Assembly (NCBI RefSeq): GCF_047496725.1
Contig: NC_132976.1
Location: 852,001-916,000 of the forward strand
Source of the DNA: Anoplolepis gracilipes
Lineage: Eukaryota > Arthropoda > Insecta > Hymenoptera > Formicidae
Direction: 5' to 3'
DNA: 64,000 nucleotides
Part shown: positions 11,587-23,638 of the stretch, in pieces
Layout: every line of letters starts with the position of its first letter
Position numbering within the stretch: position 1 is the first letter of the stretch
The notes under the pieces: generated by a model
Databases searched by the model: none
What the model was told of the DNA's origin: nothing
The model's input: the letters and a program-made list of their open reading frames with translations, nothing else
Program-made: the position numbers and the translations under genes

Positions 11587-13348
11587 ATGCAAACGATATT
11601 GGAACAACAACGACGATATCATGAGGAGAGAGAACGATTGATGGATGCAATGGTTAGGTTAGGTGAAAGAAATGTTACACAGAAAGGCGGGCATCGTCTA
11701 AAAATGTTATTGGATTAATATATGTATAGTACAATGCATTTGGAAGATTTGTATGATGATAAAGATGGGCAGAGGAAAGAGGAGGTATGTTAATATAAAA
11801 TTATATATATATTTTGTGTATGTGTGTGCATGTATGCGCTTAACCTGACATAAAAAGAGAAAAAAAATATGTACCTATACATACACACACACATACAAAG
11901 TGGTTTTTTATACCAACTGTTATATCAAAATATATTAAACCATAAGAAAAGTTTAAACTAAAAGGTTTTATAGTTTTGACATGTATACATATATATATAA
12001 AAGCTTGTATGTATATATGTATGTGTATTTTTGAATCGAATGATCCAAATATTTATTATTGTTTAGGTTCAAGCACTCTCTGGTCCAAATGAATTCTTGG
12101 AATTTTATTCATGTTTGAAGTCGATAAAGGAATTTTATCGACGACATCCTAATCAAATCAGTGTTCCTATGTCTGTCGAATTTGATGAATTAGCTAAAAT
12201 GAGAGAAAATCTAACAAGATCTGTCCAATCTTGTCGAATTTACAGATGAGAAAGGTTATGGGAAATATCTGGATCTTTATGAGTATTATCAAAAATATAT
12301 TAATTTTAAAGGAATAGAAAAAATAGATAATATAACTTACCTATCAACTTTTGATCATTTATTTGATATTCCTAGAGAGAGAAAAAATGCAGAGTATCAA
12401 AGATATATAGAGTCTCTATTAGGATATTTGACAGATTATCTAAACAGAGTGAGACCTCTGTTAGATATTAATACAGAAATTGCAGAAGCCAACAAAGAGT
12501 TTCACTCATTGGGAGGAAAATACATTCCCTGGTTGGCCCAAGAAAAACTGGAAGTGCTTTGACCCATGTAGGAGCACACTTGGAATTATCTGCATTTTCA
12601 TCATGGGAGGAATTGACATCTCTTGGCTTGGATAGATTAAAATCAGCTTTGATGGCTTTAGGACTTAAATGCGGAGGTACGCTTGAGGAACGGGCGCAAA
12701 GACTTTTCAGTACAAGAGGTGAAGCGTCTTTAGATCCCAATTTATTAGCTGAAAATCGAAAAGGGAAGTCAGCTAAAACTAGAGATTCTGAGAAGCAAAA
12801 GGAAATTGCGACTCGAGGCTCAGGTGTTTAGACTCGCCGAACTAGTATCTAATCAACGAGTAGCTACGAAGGAAAATCTACAAAGAAGACAAGCAAGAAC
12901 CGAGGATGAAAGAGGCGATTCTGATGCAGAAGCAAGTGCGAGTGGATCGGAAGAAGAGGACAATGAGGTTCCATATAATAAAAAAAATTTGCCCTTAGAC
13001 TGGGATGGCAAAGCGATATCTTATTGGTTGTACAAACTGCATGGTCTAAACATTAGTTACAATTGTGAAATTTGTGGCAATTTCACATATAAAGGTCCAA
13101 AGGCATTCCAGAGACACTTCGCGGAATGGAGACACGCTCACGGCATGCGCTGTCTTGGTATTCCAAACACGGTTCATTTTGCCAATGTCACACAAATTGA
13201 AGATGACCTTGCTCTGTTTGAAAAGCTCAAAGCACAGAACCAAGCAGAATGTTGGCAACCAGAACAGGAAGAAGAATTTGAAGACTCGCTTGGCAATGTA
13301 GTCAATCGCAAAAGGTACGAGGATCTTAAGAGACAAGGCCTGTTATAA
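11587..13348 (+). pseudogene. noi: Decayed copy of splicing factor SF3a subunit 3 (SF3a60, noisette)
   Basis: The functional protein is the SF3a60 subunit of U2 snRNP. Similarity covers nearly the whole protein: the amino end MQTILEQQRRYHEERERLMD, the CGGTLEERAQRLFST region, and the carboxyl C2H2-type zinc finger (YNCEICGNFTYKGPKAFQRH ... RHAHGMRCLGIPNT) to the end YEDLKRQGLL at 13348. The frame is broken repeatedly. The start frame ends at TAA 11716 after 43 codons, near an out-of-frame internal loss and a TTAGGTTAGG insertion. There are further shifts near 12220 (TGA 12247), near 12530 (TGA 12560) and a 2-base loss near 12812 (TAG 12828). Normally invariant residues have also changed (LGWDGKPIPYW is now LDWDGKAISYW). 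One intron remains (11785-12066), so it is not a simple processed copy. The intact parent gene should be elsewhere. Confidence 0.9.
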
Positions 13349-13598
13349 TAAAATATATATCAAAATTGAATTTTATTATAATATTCAATTGTCATTTGTA
13401 TTGCCAGTTTTTATAATCCCTTTTTCACATTAAAGTATTTTTATCAATAAAACATCTTTTTATCCAATTGTCGGAAATTCTGTTAAATTATATTAGTATT
13501 AATATTTTGAAACTACCCCCCTTTTCATATCTCTTTATTTGTGGTTTATGACGCTAGTTGGCGCTAGTGTAGTTCTGACATCACGTACGAGACTTACG

Positions 13599-14522
13599 AT
13601 GAAGGCAAAGGGTGATGTGAGTGATTTTGGCAAATTTTATATAAGGGACAAACGAAATTAATACCGCAAACTATCTTCTCTTGTCTAAAGTATTGAATAT
13701 TTTTTAAAGATTTGTATAAAAATGGAAATTACAAGTTTAAATTTAGACTTTTTCGCGACATAACCTGCAAGTAAACATAACGATAGATACTCTTGTATAA
13801 TCCACACGTTACTTCATAAATATATATTAATAAAAAATAAGTAGGTATCACTAATATAAACTAGGAAGTAATTTGCCTTCAAATTTTTTTTTTTTTTTAG
13901 TTGAAAGAATTTGAAGTGATAGGGCGTAAGCTCCCTACCGAGAAGGAGAAAACTACCCCTCTTTATAAAATGAGAATATTCGCGCCTGATGTTATAGTGG
14001 CCAAGTCTAGATTTTGGTACTTTCTGCGCCAATTGAAAAAATTCAAAAAATCCACTGGAGAAATAGTATCCCTCAAGCAGGTATCTATCTGATAATGTAT
14101 CATAAATATATTTGTCTTATTACTAAGAAAGAACATAATGTGACAATGTTTATGACTGATATTAATTATTCTTTTAATTATTTCAGATTCCAGAAAAGAC
14201 CCCTATAAAGATAAAGAACTTTGGAATTTGGCTAAGATATGATTCCCGCTCCGGTACACATAATATGTACAGGGAATACAGAGATCTTTCCGTCAGCGGA
14301 GCTATAACACAGTGTTACAGGGACATGGGTGCCCGTCATCGTGCGCGAGCTCATTCGATACAAATAATCAAGGTAGAAACTGTGAAAGCTGCAAATTGCC
14401 GGAGACCTCAAGTAAAACAATTTCATGATTCTAAAATTAAGTTCCCATTGCCCAAGCGAATTCAACATAGAAATCGCATGCCACTATTTAGTGTACGAAA
14501 ACCACGCACCTATTTCTTGTGA
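13599..14522 (+). CDS. RpL18A: 60S ribosomal protein L18a (eL20), copy B
   Basis: A second intact eL20 gene in opposite orientation to copy A. Exons 13599-13616, 13901-14080 and 14187-14522 give 177 residues, with the same two intron positions and phases as copy A and the same TRAF of family landmarks (FAPDVIVAKSRFWYF, GIWLRYDSRSGTHN, RDMGARHRARAHS, KPRTYFL end). In the 180-base exon 2, about 19 differences from copy A are synonymous and one changes a residue, so both copies look constrained. The first intron is alignable to that of copy A but diverged, showing a DNA-level rather than retro-copied duplication. The upstream 100 bases differ from copy A, with a pyrimidine block CCCCCCTTTTC near 13515, so expression could differ. 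Expression of neither copy can be judged from sequence. Confidence 0.94.
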
Positions 14523-14814
14523 ATTTTATGAACAATTTTGTATTATGATACTAAATATATTATTCTTTAGGAAATTGAGTAATATAATTGTTTATAATTT
14601 TTATTTACTTTTCATGTATACCTTCTAGAGTAATGTAGCAAAAAATTAAATGTAGATAATTTTAAAATAGTTTTTAATTACAAATAAGAATTATTCTTTT
14701 TCATCAAGGATATTTCTGTTGAATCCATACAAAAGGAACATTATAGGATATAATGTAATGTGTAAGCTCGAATGTAACGTGTCATAATGATCGAGTCATT
14801 TGCTGATAGGTGAT

Positions 14815-15719
14815 ATGGAACAATCTGTCGACACGATTGTGAACGTTAGTCCTTGCGTGATATTCGACAAAGCGGATAACAATGAATTGGCTGCCTGTGA
14901 CAAATATCGGACGAATTACTAGTCAAAATCTTTTGTCATGTCGATCATGCGACTTTGTTGAATTGTCAGTTGGTATGCTAGCGCTGGAGGATGTTGATAC
15001 AGAACTATGTCTAGAAAAGAAGGCGAAGTTGACGTTAAGCAAACTGTTCTCGTGTCACAAGGAAGTACCTTGACACGTGTTTTATCTTATATATACAGAA
15101 AGCCATTTGAGAGAAATCTGTTGAATTTGAAACATCATTCCAGAAATTATTGTTTTGTGTCGTCTTCTCACAGGTGTCTCAAGAAACAGTTTGTTGATTT
15201 AGTGGCGAAAGGATTACATCCGTATATTCTAAACATTTTGCAGCTACCTATAGTATCATCATCGTCAATCGTGACAAGTTTTTTAATTCAAAATGCTCTA
15301 TAAAGTTCTAAGAGAATAAAATATGTAAAAGTTAATATTATATATATTCTGATGAAGATGAATGAATGGCTGTCAAGATTGTCCAACAGAGTATAAATGC
15401 TTGAACTGTTAGGAGTTGAAAAGAATAGAATGGTGAAAATCTTGGATTTCGATTTCACGATACCATAGACGAGGAGGGAGGAATGGTTATACATAAGTAT
15501 CCATGAAATAATTCCTAATTTCACTCGATGGATTTAAAATATGTTATCTTCAACTTATGTTGTCTTTACACGCTTTTTATGTGTGAACAGATGTCTCATA
15601 TATTTGAAAACTATGGCTCTGAGTCTGAGAAAGATTAGTAAAGATTCCTCTGATTACTACACATTATTTTGATACAACTCATATTTATTGACAATACATC
15701 ACCAGTCCTAGATGAGTAG
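14815..15719 (+). pseudogene. Decayed duplicate of the F-box/FBA gene
   Basis: This is a broken copy of the intact gene at 17276-18575. It starts with the same amino end (MEQSVDTIVNVSP versus MGQSHDTTVNLTP), then deletions within the F-box region shift the frame to TAG at 14920. Further pieces match the exon 1 FBA segment (around 15095-15260), exon 2 (around 15360-15500) and the beginning and end of exon 3 (about 15590-15719), ending at the same Leu-Asp-Glu-stop. A large part of exon 3 is missing. Both intron positions are retained, so this arose by DNA duplication. Intron 1 lacks the hairpin element found in the intact gene. Confidence 0.88.
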
Positions 15720-15969
15720 GGACAACATTATAAAACAGTTATATTGTTCTGAGCAAAATTAACACATAAAATATTAATATATATAGAAAATTTTGTAAAA
15801 AAAGAATGATGTATTAATTAATAAAAACTAATTCTTTTGCAAAACTATCCTCAAATTGTGGATACTATTATTAGATACCAATATATAATACTATGTACAT
15901 AAGAGAAACTAATTTTTAATAAAACAGACTTATTAGATATATTTTTCATTTAGATATAATAAAATATAA

Positions 15970-16335
15970 GTGGAAAGCTATTTCAATCAAATTCTGTGAT
16001 AGTCTTGATGGTACACACCTTTCTTGGATGAGGGCTCATATAAAAATGTTTAATTTAATTATCCAAAATGCTATATTTTCCCACTAAAATAACATCATAC
16101 TCTATAACAGAAATTAAATTTCTATTGATAACAGTTTTTTCTACGAGTCAACATCTTAAATCTCACTGTGTCATGTAGTAATCTATATGAATAACTTGTA
16201 TACCTTTGTTGACAAGAATTCTGTTGCCTTTTGATGTATTTTGAATTAGTATCAAATTCCTTCCACTGTGTCTAAATGAATCTAGTAGTTAAATAATTTT
16301 TATCACCTTCAGTTAACTTTTTCGTACTATGGCAC
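15970..16335 (-). pseudogene. Decayed duplicate of the last exon of inturned
   Basis: The block matches the last coding exon and 3' end of inturned (18836-19330) on the minus strand, for example GGAAAGCTATTTCAATCAAA and CTTCCACTGTGTCTAA, with several insertions and deletions that break the frame. It sits after the F-box pseudogene exactly as the intact inturned end sits after the intact F-box gene, so both relics belong to one duplicated block. Confidence 0.85.
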
Positions 16336-17275
16336 TAAATATATTCTGTGAAAAACATAGAAAATAATTATTTATAATTTTGCTTTCTTGTTTTTTGTTT
16401 TGTATATATATTTAAGAATAATGTAGTAGACATTAAAGACAGAATTTTAAAACAGTTTTTGAAAAATTAAAGTTTAAATTAAAAAATATTTTTGCAAAGA
16501 ATACTAAATTTACAAAAATTTTTCTGAATACATTTCACATAAATTTTATATATATTTTTTTATCAGAGAAATTTCTGCTGCAATGATACAAACCTTGAAA
16601 TAAGTATATTGTGTCTAATATGCAGTGAAAGAATTTCATATTTGTTCGATGGACAAGTTTTTCACGTTTTATTATCTCGTGAATTATGACTCATAAAGAA
16701 ACTGGACATATATATCGATAGTATACATATATTACTCACTGTCTAATAAAGGATCATCCGGAATTCAGACGATAAATCGTAAGTTCATTTTACTGTTTAC
16801 TGACTTTCTATTTACTAACTTTCGTTTTTCTTGACATTTACATTTTTTTTATTCAAAGTGAACGATACGACAATTGATTTTACACGCGATATTTCATAGA
16901 GATATACATATCCTTAATTTACGTCAAACATATATAAACATTAGATTAGATTGTGTCGCCATGTTACATAGGAAATTGTCAATGTGTGCGGAAATCCCGT
17001 ACATGCTCAAACTCACGATCCGACAACCGACAACTTATGTCATGCCGAGAATGTTGCGTCTTATGACACGCGGCAACTTACATCGCAATGTTTTTTTGTA
17101 ATTAAACCGTAACAGGGGTAAAATCAGAGAATGTTACGTTTTTTTTTTTTTTTTTTTCCAAAAACGTCCCGGCTAACCTAATGTCAAAACAACGTCGGCG
17201 ATATTGACGTTTACGCCGCAATGTCCAATGTGTCATAACGATTGAGTCACAACTGACGTTCGTTGACAGATAATC
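16336..17275. other. Interval between duplicated block and intact F-box gene
   Basis: AT-rich with no supported exon. The last ~60 bases (GTGTCATAACGATTGAGTCA near 17230) are shared with the sequence before the F-box pseudogene (near 14780), marking the left extent of the duplication. A poly-T run occurs at about 17140-17157. Confidence 0.5.
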
Positions 17276-18061
17276 ATGGGACAATCTCACGACACGACCG
17301 TAAACCTTACGCCTCGCGTGATTTTCGATGAAGCGAGTGACAATGGATTCATAATCTGCGACAAATATATACCGTCTGAATTACTGGCCGAAATCTTCTG
17401 TCGCACCAATTACAAGACCCTGTTGAATTGTCAATTGGTATGTAAACGTTGGAGAATAGTGATACAGAATTATGTCTGGCGTAAGAAGGCGGAGCTGGTG
17501 CTGGGCAAGCCGTTCCCACGTCACGAAGAGATACCTTGGCACGTATTCTACTTCATATGCAAGAGAAACCCGTTTGAAAGGAACCTGTTGAAGAATCATT
17601 CCGGCGAGCAAGACAAGAAATATTGGCAGATTCTTAGCAACGGGGGTGATTTTTGGACTGTCGAGAATCCACCTGCCGGCGTACCAGAATTACCGTTGAC
17701 TGAACCGATATTTGAGGGAAAGCAGATCTGTTTTGTTACGTCTTATTACAGTTGTACCAAGAGACAATGTGTAGATCTGGTGGCCGAAGGACTGGATCCA
17801 TATGTCTTGGACGTTTTGCAGCCACCTATAGAGGTATAGTATATTATTTCATTTAAAATTTTCTAAAAATTAAATTGGCGAAAAGCTGTAGAGAGCAAGG
17901 AAGTGAGTCAACTTAAAATTTTCTGTACAAGGGTGTCCCATTTTAAGTGTGCACCCAAAATAACTTTCTTATTTTTGATTTTCTCTTAAATAAAAAATGA
18001 GAAAGTTATTTGGGGTGCACACTTAAAATGGGATACCCTTGTATAAATTAAAAAAAATATA

Positions 18062-18106
<45 letters not shown>

Positions 18107-18575
18107 CATAATGTCATATATTGTAGGTGAGCGAATGGTATAGCTGTCGATGGGATTGCCCAGCGGTATATGAATGTCAAGTTGAACTGTTAGGAGTTGA
18201 GAAAGAGGATAACACAGTGAAAATATTAGACAAGTTTCGATTTCGCGATACTATAGAGGGGGAGAAACAGAACCAATGGCTCTATGTAAGTATCTATAAA
18301 ATAGTTTATATATAGTTTTACTCAGTAAATCAGTTTATCTTTCAATTTTGTTGTTTTTATATGTCTTCATGTGTGAATAGGTATCGCATGTATTTGAAAA
18401 CTATGGACCTGGTTTGAGGAAGATCAGTTTCTTACACGGTGGAATGGATAAATTATTTTGGGCAGGACATTACGGTAGCAAAATGGCCGGGGCGTGTATC
18501 TGTGTAAAGATTCCTCCGATTATTACACATATTTATGATGATGAATCAGATACACCGCCGGTCTTAGATGAATAG
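17276..18575 (+). CDS. F-box protein with FBA domain (FBXO2/6/44-like)
   Basis: Probable substrate receptor of an SCF (Skp1-Cullin-F-box) ubiquitin ligase. Exons 17276-17833, 18127-18285 and 18381-18575 encode 303 residues in frame. An F-box lies at about residues 30-75 (IPSELLAEIFCRTNYKTLLN, then CQLVCKRWRIVI). The FBA/sugar-binding type domain follows from about residue 95, with RNPFERNLLKN, CFVTSYYSCTKRQCVDLVAE, VSEWYS, VSHVFENYGPGLRKISF and FWAGHYGSKM. Vertebrate relatives bind N-glycans of misfolded glycoproteins; whether this protein does is inference. It converges with inturned, the two stop codons being 260 bases apart. A decayed tandem copy lies at 14815-15719. The start ATG is chosen because it is conserved in the pseudogene. 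Confidence 0.9.
17928..18043. mobile_element. 116-bp hairpin MITE with TA target duplication
   Basis: Inside intron 1 of the F-box gene. The ends CAAGGGTGTCCCATTTTAAG and its near-perfect complement form about a 45-base stem, and TA flanks each side (17926-17927 and 18044-18045). TA duplication points to a Tc1/mariner-type transposase. It is absent from the matching intron of the pseudogene copy. It is followed by a (TA)n run to about 18101. Confidence 0.85.
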
Positions 18576-18835
18576 AGACATCATTATAAAATAAAGTTAT
18601 ATTGTTCAAAACTATACATATATAATATACATGTTAATGTATATATAAAATTTTGTAAAAAAAAATTTTATATATTAATTAAAAAGATTTAATTTCTTCA
18701 CAGAATTTATCTTTTGTCGAATTTTAAATTATTAAATATTAATATATTATATATAAGACAAAATAATTTTTCAATAAAATATAGATTTATTAGACTAAGA
18801 CGTGTGTTTTTCATTTTAGATATATAACAAAAACA

Positions 18836-21800
18836 TTACGAATGTAACTGGAAAGCTATTTCAATCAAATTTTGAGGAGCACAATCTTGATGGCACACAT
18901 ATAACTCCTTTGGATGAGGACTCATGTAGAGACGTCCAATTACCCAAAATGTTATGTTTTCCCATTCAAATAACACACCATGCTCTTTGACAGCAATTAA
19001 ACTTCTATTGATAGCAGTTTTCTCTATATCTTGATTCAACATCTTCTTAAATCTCACTGTGTTATGTAACAATCTATGAATAACTTGTACACATTTGTTA
19101 AAGTTGACAAGAATTCTGTTGTCCTTTGATGTGTTTTGAATTGGTATCGATGACAATAGAATCCCTTCCACTGTGTCTAAGTGAACGTAGTGATATAAGT
19201 AATTTTTATCACCAGCAGTTAACTTTTTCGGTATCAAGTATTCTACCTGATTTAACAAATTCTCTCGTATGTTGGATATATCCATTGTAAGTACGTGACT
19301 ATCATTCTGTAAGAAAGTCGACAGATATATCTGCATTTGTATGACTATTATATATATATTGTATACTACACATTTGTTCTTGATACTTCACTTTTTGTCG
19401 AAATTACTTGAAAATTATCGACCGTTATTACAGTTTTAGTTTTTAAAAAAATAGTTACCTTATATATGTCGATATCTGAATCACTGTCATCGGAATACCT
19501 CGATGCCGAATTGATCTTTTCTCTAGTTGCTCGTCTTCCAAGTATAGGCATTGCCTCGTCACTCATTTCACTAACTCCACCTGTTCCTTGACTGAGCGAA
19601 TCTTCAGAAGTGTGTAAAGAGTACACTAAATATATAAAGAGACAAATATGTTCGTAAAATAATTTCGTATTATTAACATGTACACTATTTGTACATAATG
19701 TAAAAATTGGCAAAAGAAAAGAGAGAGAGAGAGAAAGTAAAATACTACATGCAATTTTTTTGGATTGATTTTTACACTTCTACATATATTGTATTGTAAC
19801 TTACCAGAACCTGAGATCATAGGACTTTCTTCAGGACTACGTTTCTTCAAGATAGAAGGTACTTCTTGCGGCTTTTTATTATTAGTAGGATTGACATTTT
19901 GTTTAGGCAGTACAATTTGTGCGTCGGATGATTTTATCAAACCAAGTAGATTCTCTGTTATACTGGACGATGCTTTTGTCGTTGTATGTTCCTCGTAAGG
20001 TATTACTTCCGGTCTGGCATTAGATGTAATCCACTTTGAAGCCAAAAGTGTGACTCCTATTTTTTGTATATGCTTCAACGTCTCTTGAGCTTCTTCTACA
20101 TAAAATACATCTGGGCCTATTACATCGTTATACCTAAAGAATATATAAAATGATAAAAACTTATATTAAATATCATATACAAAATATATATATCTAAAAA
20201 TACTATAATAAATTCACTTTGCAGTACATCCTCCGGATTCTAACAGGACCGCCAATAAATCGTGTCCATATCCGACAACCAATAAAAACCATTTTCCATT
20301 AGGTATTAAAAATTGATCGCTATTGCTACTATCAATGTGTCCACGATTACAAGACGAAGGATAAATCTGCTTCCATAGAATGAGGCATTTCACTTGTTCC
20401 TGATTCACCAGATTCAACAGACCATTGTGTCTCAGAAATGAATGGACATCGATCAAGTCTTCGTGAGGTAAATGAGATCCCAAAAGATGGCATTTATGAT
20501 AAATGCAACTTCCTAATATAGTGTATAATCTCTGACAATCCATAGGATCTTCATTCTGTCAAAATATGTACGTCTATTAAACTTCTAAATAATATAAATA
20601 CTTTTTAATACAAGCATATTCTTTTAATTATTTAAATTATATATTCAATTTAAATATATATTACAAATATTACCCAGTCTCTGTAATCCATAGCTTCCAT
20701 TTCACTTAACGCTGCGTCTATCTGAATCTGCGCATCTCTCGGTAGCTGTATAAAACTTGCAACCGAAAAAGCGCTTCTAAATTTATAATTTTCTATATTC
20801 TCTATACTGTTTTCCAATTTCGGTAAACTTTTTCTTACATCGGTATCATTGCAGAAATCTTTGATATTTATTAATCTATGTATAAATAGAGTAAAAAAGT
20901 GATCCAAGGAAGACTGATTTTCCACAGAAGTAAAGCACTTTGTCAATGATTGATAAGTAAATTCTAATGCTCTGACAATATCTTCCATAATCTTGATAGC
21001 TTCTTGAGAGGTACAACTAAAAAGCGATAAGATTTACATTAGGGATATTCAGATATATGATAATACTATATTTTTTCACATATAACAATAGATTGTGTCT
21101 TTCGAGCAAAACTTACTACTTATCGGGTAAAGATATTAATAGCAATTCATCATCCCGAGATGTGTATACAACGTGCGTTTCTTTTTCACCTATGCGGATA
21201 GTCGTACTAGAAAATATACAATGCATTTGTCATTTTTTAACTTGTAACTAAAGATATATATATATTTTAATGTACAGATATTTGTATACCTGACAGGTTG
21301 TAGGTTTACTATACTGGGTAGTAAATGATTAAGAGTGATAAAAGCTCCTCTTGCCGTACACAAGGGAGAATTTACGTTTTTACTTTCGGATCGCGGAAAT
21401 GTGTACAATACACCTTGCAATTCTTGTCCTACTTCCGAAAGATCGGTAGTTTTTAAATATATTATGCCCAATGAATAATCCAACAATGATTCCATCACGG
21501 AATTACAATTTTCTTTATTTACTAGATATTGAGCTAATATTGATTGCTAAAAGATATAATTGATAGTTTTTATCATAAATATCTCTTTTTTACAACTGTT
21601 GCATTTATATAAAAACTAATTACTTTTGGCTCATTTATTCTTGATAGTTTGGTAGTAACATCAACACCAGCTCTTTGCAGTTCTAATATTACCTGCGAAA
21701 ATAAAAAATTGTAGAATTTTTTTAAAAATCTGAGAGACGAAGAAAATACAAATTTACAAATGAATATTATGACATTGAATTATACAACAGATTGAACTCT

Positions 21801-22725
21801 TCTGTCATTTATTAATCTTACATTTGATGATGTGGTGATTTCAGACAATATCTGATCTAAATTTTGAAAAGTAACATTGTTTGAATTAATTCTCCATAAC
21901 CAATCCCCAATTTTGATATTTTTATTCTTCATAGCTTCACCATCGGGTATAAATCCTGCCACCATAACTCTTACTTTATCTGAAAATGCTTTTGGTATGA
22001 TACCAAAGTATGCTTCGCATAAAGTTGCTCTTCTTCCTAACTTATGTCTTCTTTCAGGATCAATCCATATTGTAACTTTGCGAATTTCTCCTGCCTTATA
22101 TGTTTCAAAATTATTTATATTTTAAAAGTTTTTTTTTCAATATAGTTTTCTTATTACATCCAGTGCCTCAATCATTACCTGAAAATCTTGAAATGTAACT
22201 TCCTTGCTTCCGCTGCCATCTCCTTTCTCCTGTTCGACTGTGTTGCTTGCCACAGTACTATTGTTGATTCTCTTATTTCGTGTACTCCATCGCTTACTTT
22301 CCTTACGTCTGATTAGACGAAACAGTTTACCAGCCCTCGTGCTACGACGACGTGTCAATTCAGGTTGAGGACTGTCATCATTCTTATCGTCCGAAGTATC
22401 ATGGTCAGACTCGAACAGACTCTTTTCTATGGATTCTATGTAAAATACTTCTCCATTGGGTCCAATCTCTGATTCCCATTCAACCGTAGAGCTGTAATTG
22501 TATATCCCAAGTGTCATGGAAGAATATATCTTATAGAATCTATTAGAAAAATGTGTCAAGCTTGTTTTACCTGTCGGTATCAGAGTAATAAGATCCTGTG
22601 CTGGAACCGCTGTCGCTTGCCCACCAATCGTGATCATCTTCGTTGCAAATATCCGTAGAGTACGACTGATTAGAATGTTTGCATTTGGATTTTAATGAAA
22701 CGTTCTTGTTTTCTATTTCGCTCAT
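18836..22725 (-). CDS. intu: Inturned, planar cell polarity effector with PDZ domain
   Basis: Inturned acts with Fuzzy in the CPLANE complex, which controls actin-prehair position in flies and ciliogenesis in vertebrates. Eleven minus-strand exons join in frame: 22571-22725, 22158-22491, 21822-22094, 21624-21692, 21290-21546, 21117-21206, 20674-21016, 20218-20555, 19805-20133, 19459-19625 and 18836-19330, about 949 residues. Order: acidic Ser-rich amino end, STVEWESEIGPNGEVFYIES, a basic stretch, and a PDZ-like domain at about residues 164-254 (VAGFIPDGEAM, IKIGDWLWRIN). Then come the conserved longin-like segments (SLDHFFTLFIHR, CQRLYTILGSCIYHKCHLLG, KWFLLVVGYGHDLLAVLLES) and a final segment with YLYHYVHLDTVEGIL, VKEHGVLFEW and PKELYVCHQD. 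The exon 2 donor is uncertain: 22179 and 22158 both keep frame. Part of the last exon is duplicated as a relic at 15970-16335. Confidence 0.92.
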
Positions 22726-23638
22726 GTTTTTTATTAAAAATTATTTCAACAAATCCAAACATTCAAAAGCCTCGAGTTCTGAATATTAAATAGTAATGTA
22801 CAATATCATATTTTTTTGTAATGATATATCTTCTACATTATAGCACATTTAATGTAATAATTGTTATTAATTCACTTGCACTTATTCATTGAAACCAACA
22901 ATAAGACAGATAAGCAGGCTCAGGCTCAAAGCTTACTACTTGTTACTACCTGAATGTACCTGTATAGTAGCATAATATACCTGAATGCAGCTCGTGTATT
23001 AGTGTAAGAGAGAAAGAAAGATAAAAAGAGGGGGATTCCACACACCTTTCACTTCAATGTGTGAGGAGATGTATATGTGGATTCAAATAGTAAAACATAT
23101 ACAATTTAAATAAATTTATAAGGAATTGTATTAAAAATTCTTTGTTCAAGATTATAATAAGATAATTCAATAAAAAAATTTACTACAAAATAACATAAGA
23201 AAATTAGCTTTCACCTAGAATATACAAAAAGAATTCATTTATTTTTATATTTATAATTATCATGCTAGAGATTATACCTCGCGTAAAATCTAAATGTCTG
23301 TATTATACAATTTAGAAATTCAATATATTAACAAAAGTTTTTTTTTGTATTTTATTTAATAATAATATCCACACACATATTTATGCCTAATTTCTTACCT
23401 AATCGTACACGTAGCCAAATTTAAACTGATATTTCCTGATATCAAGTGTTAATATTAATCTATGTGTCTGTATAAAAGATCAATCGATTGATATACGTCA
23501 ATGTTTTTCTATCCGACAAAGTTTGACAACGTCAATATATTTTTGTTTATATTACATACTCCAATCATACATATACAATTAATTATCGAAAATTAATACT
23601 GAAGACTAATCGTGTACTTCGCGATACGTTAGGTAGTT
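22726..23638. other. Inturned promoter and fizzy 3' flank
   Basis: Interval between the inturned start and the fizzy stop, both on the minus strand. It should contain the inturned 5' UTR/promoter (near 22,730-23,050) and the fizzy 3' UTR (left of 23,639 in the reading direction). AT-rich; I see no open frame or element. Confidence 0.4.

Noticed and set aside
12559..13348. Reading noi as a functional gene with unusual introns
   Set aside because: No set of introns restores the frame at the 2-base loss near 12812 or the stop at 11716, and conserved residues are also changed.
14081..14186. Possible intronic C/D-box snoRNA in RpL18A-B intron 2 (TGATAATG and GACTGA)
   Set aside because: The C box is poor, terminal stem absent and copy A lacks the pattern.
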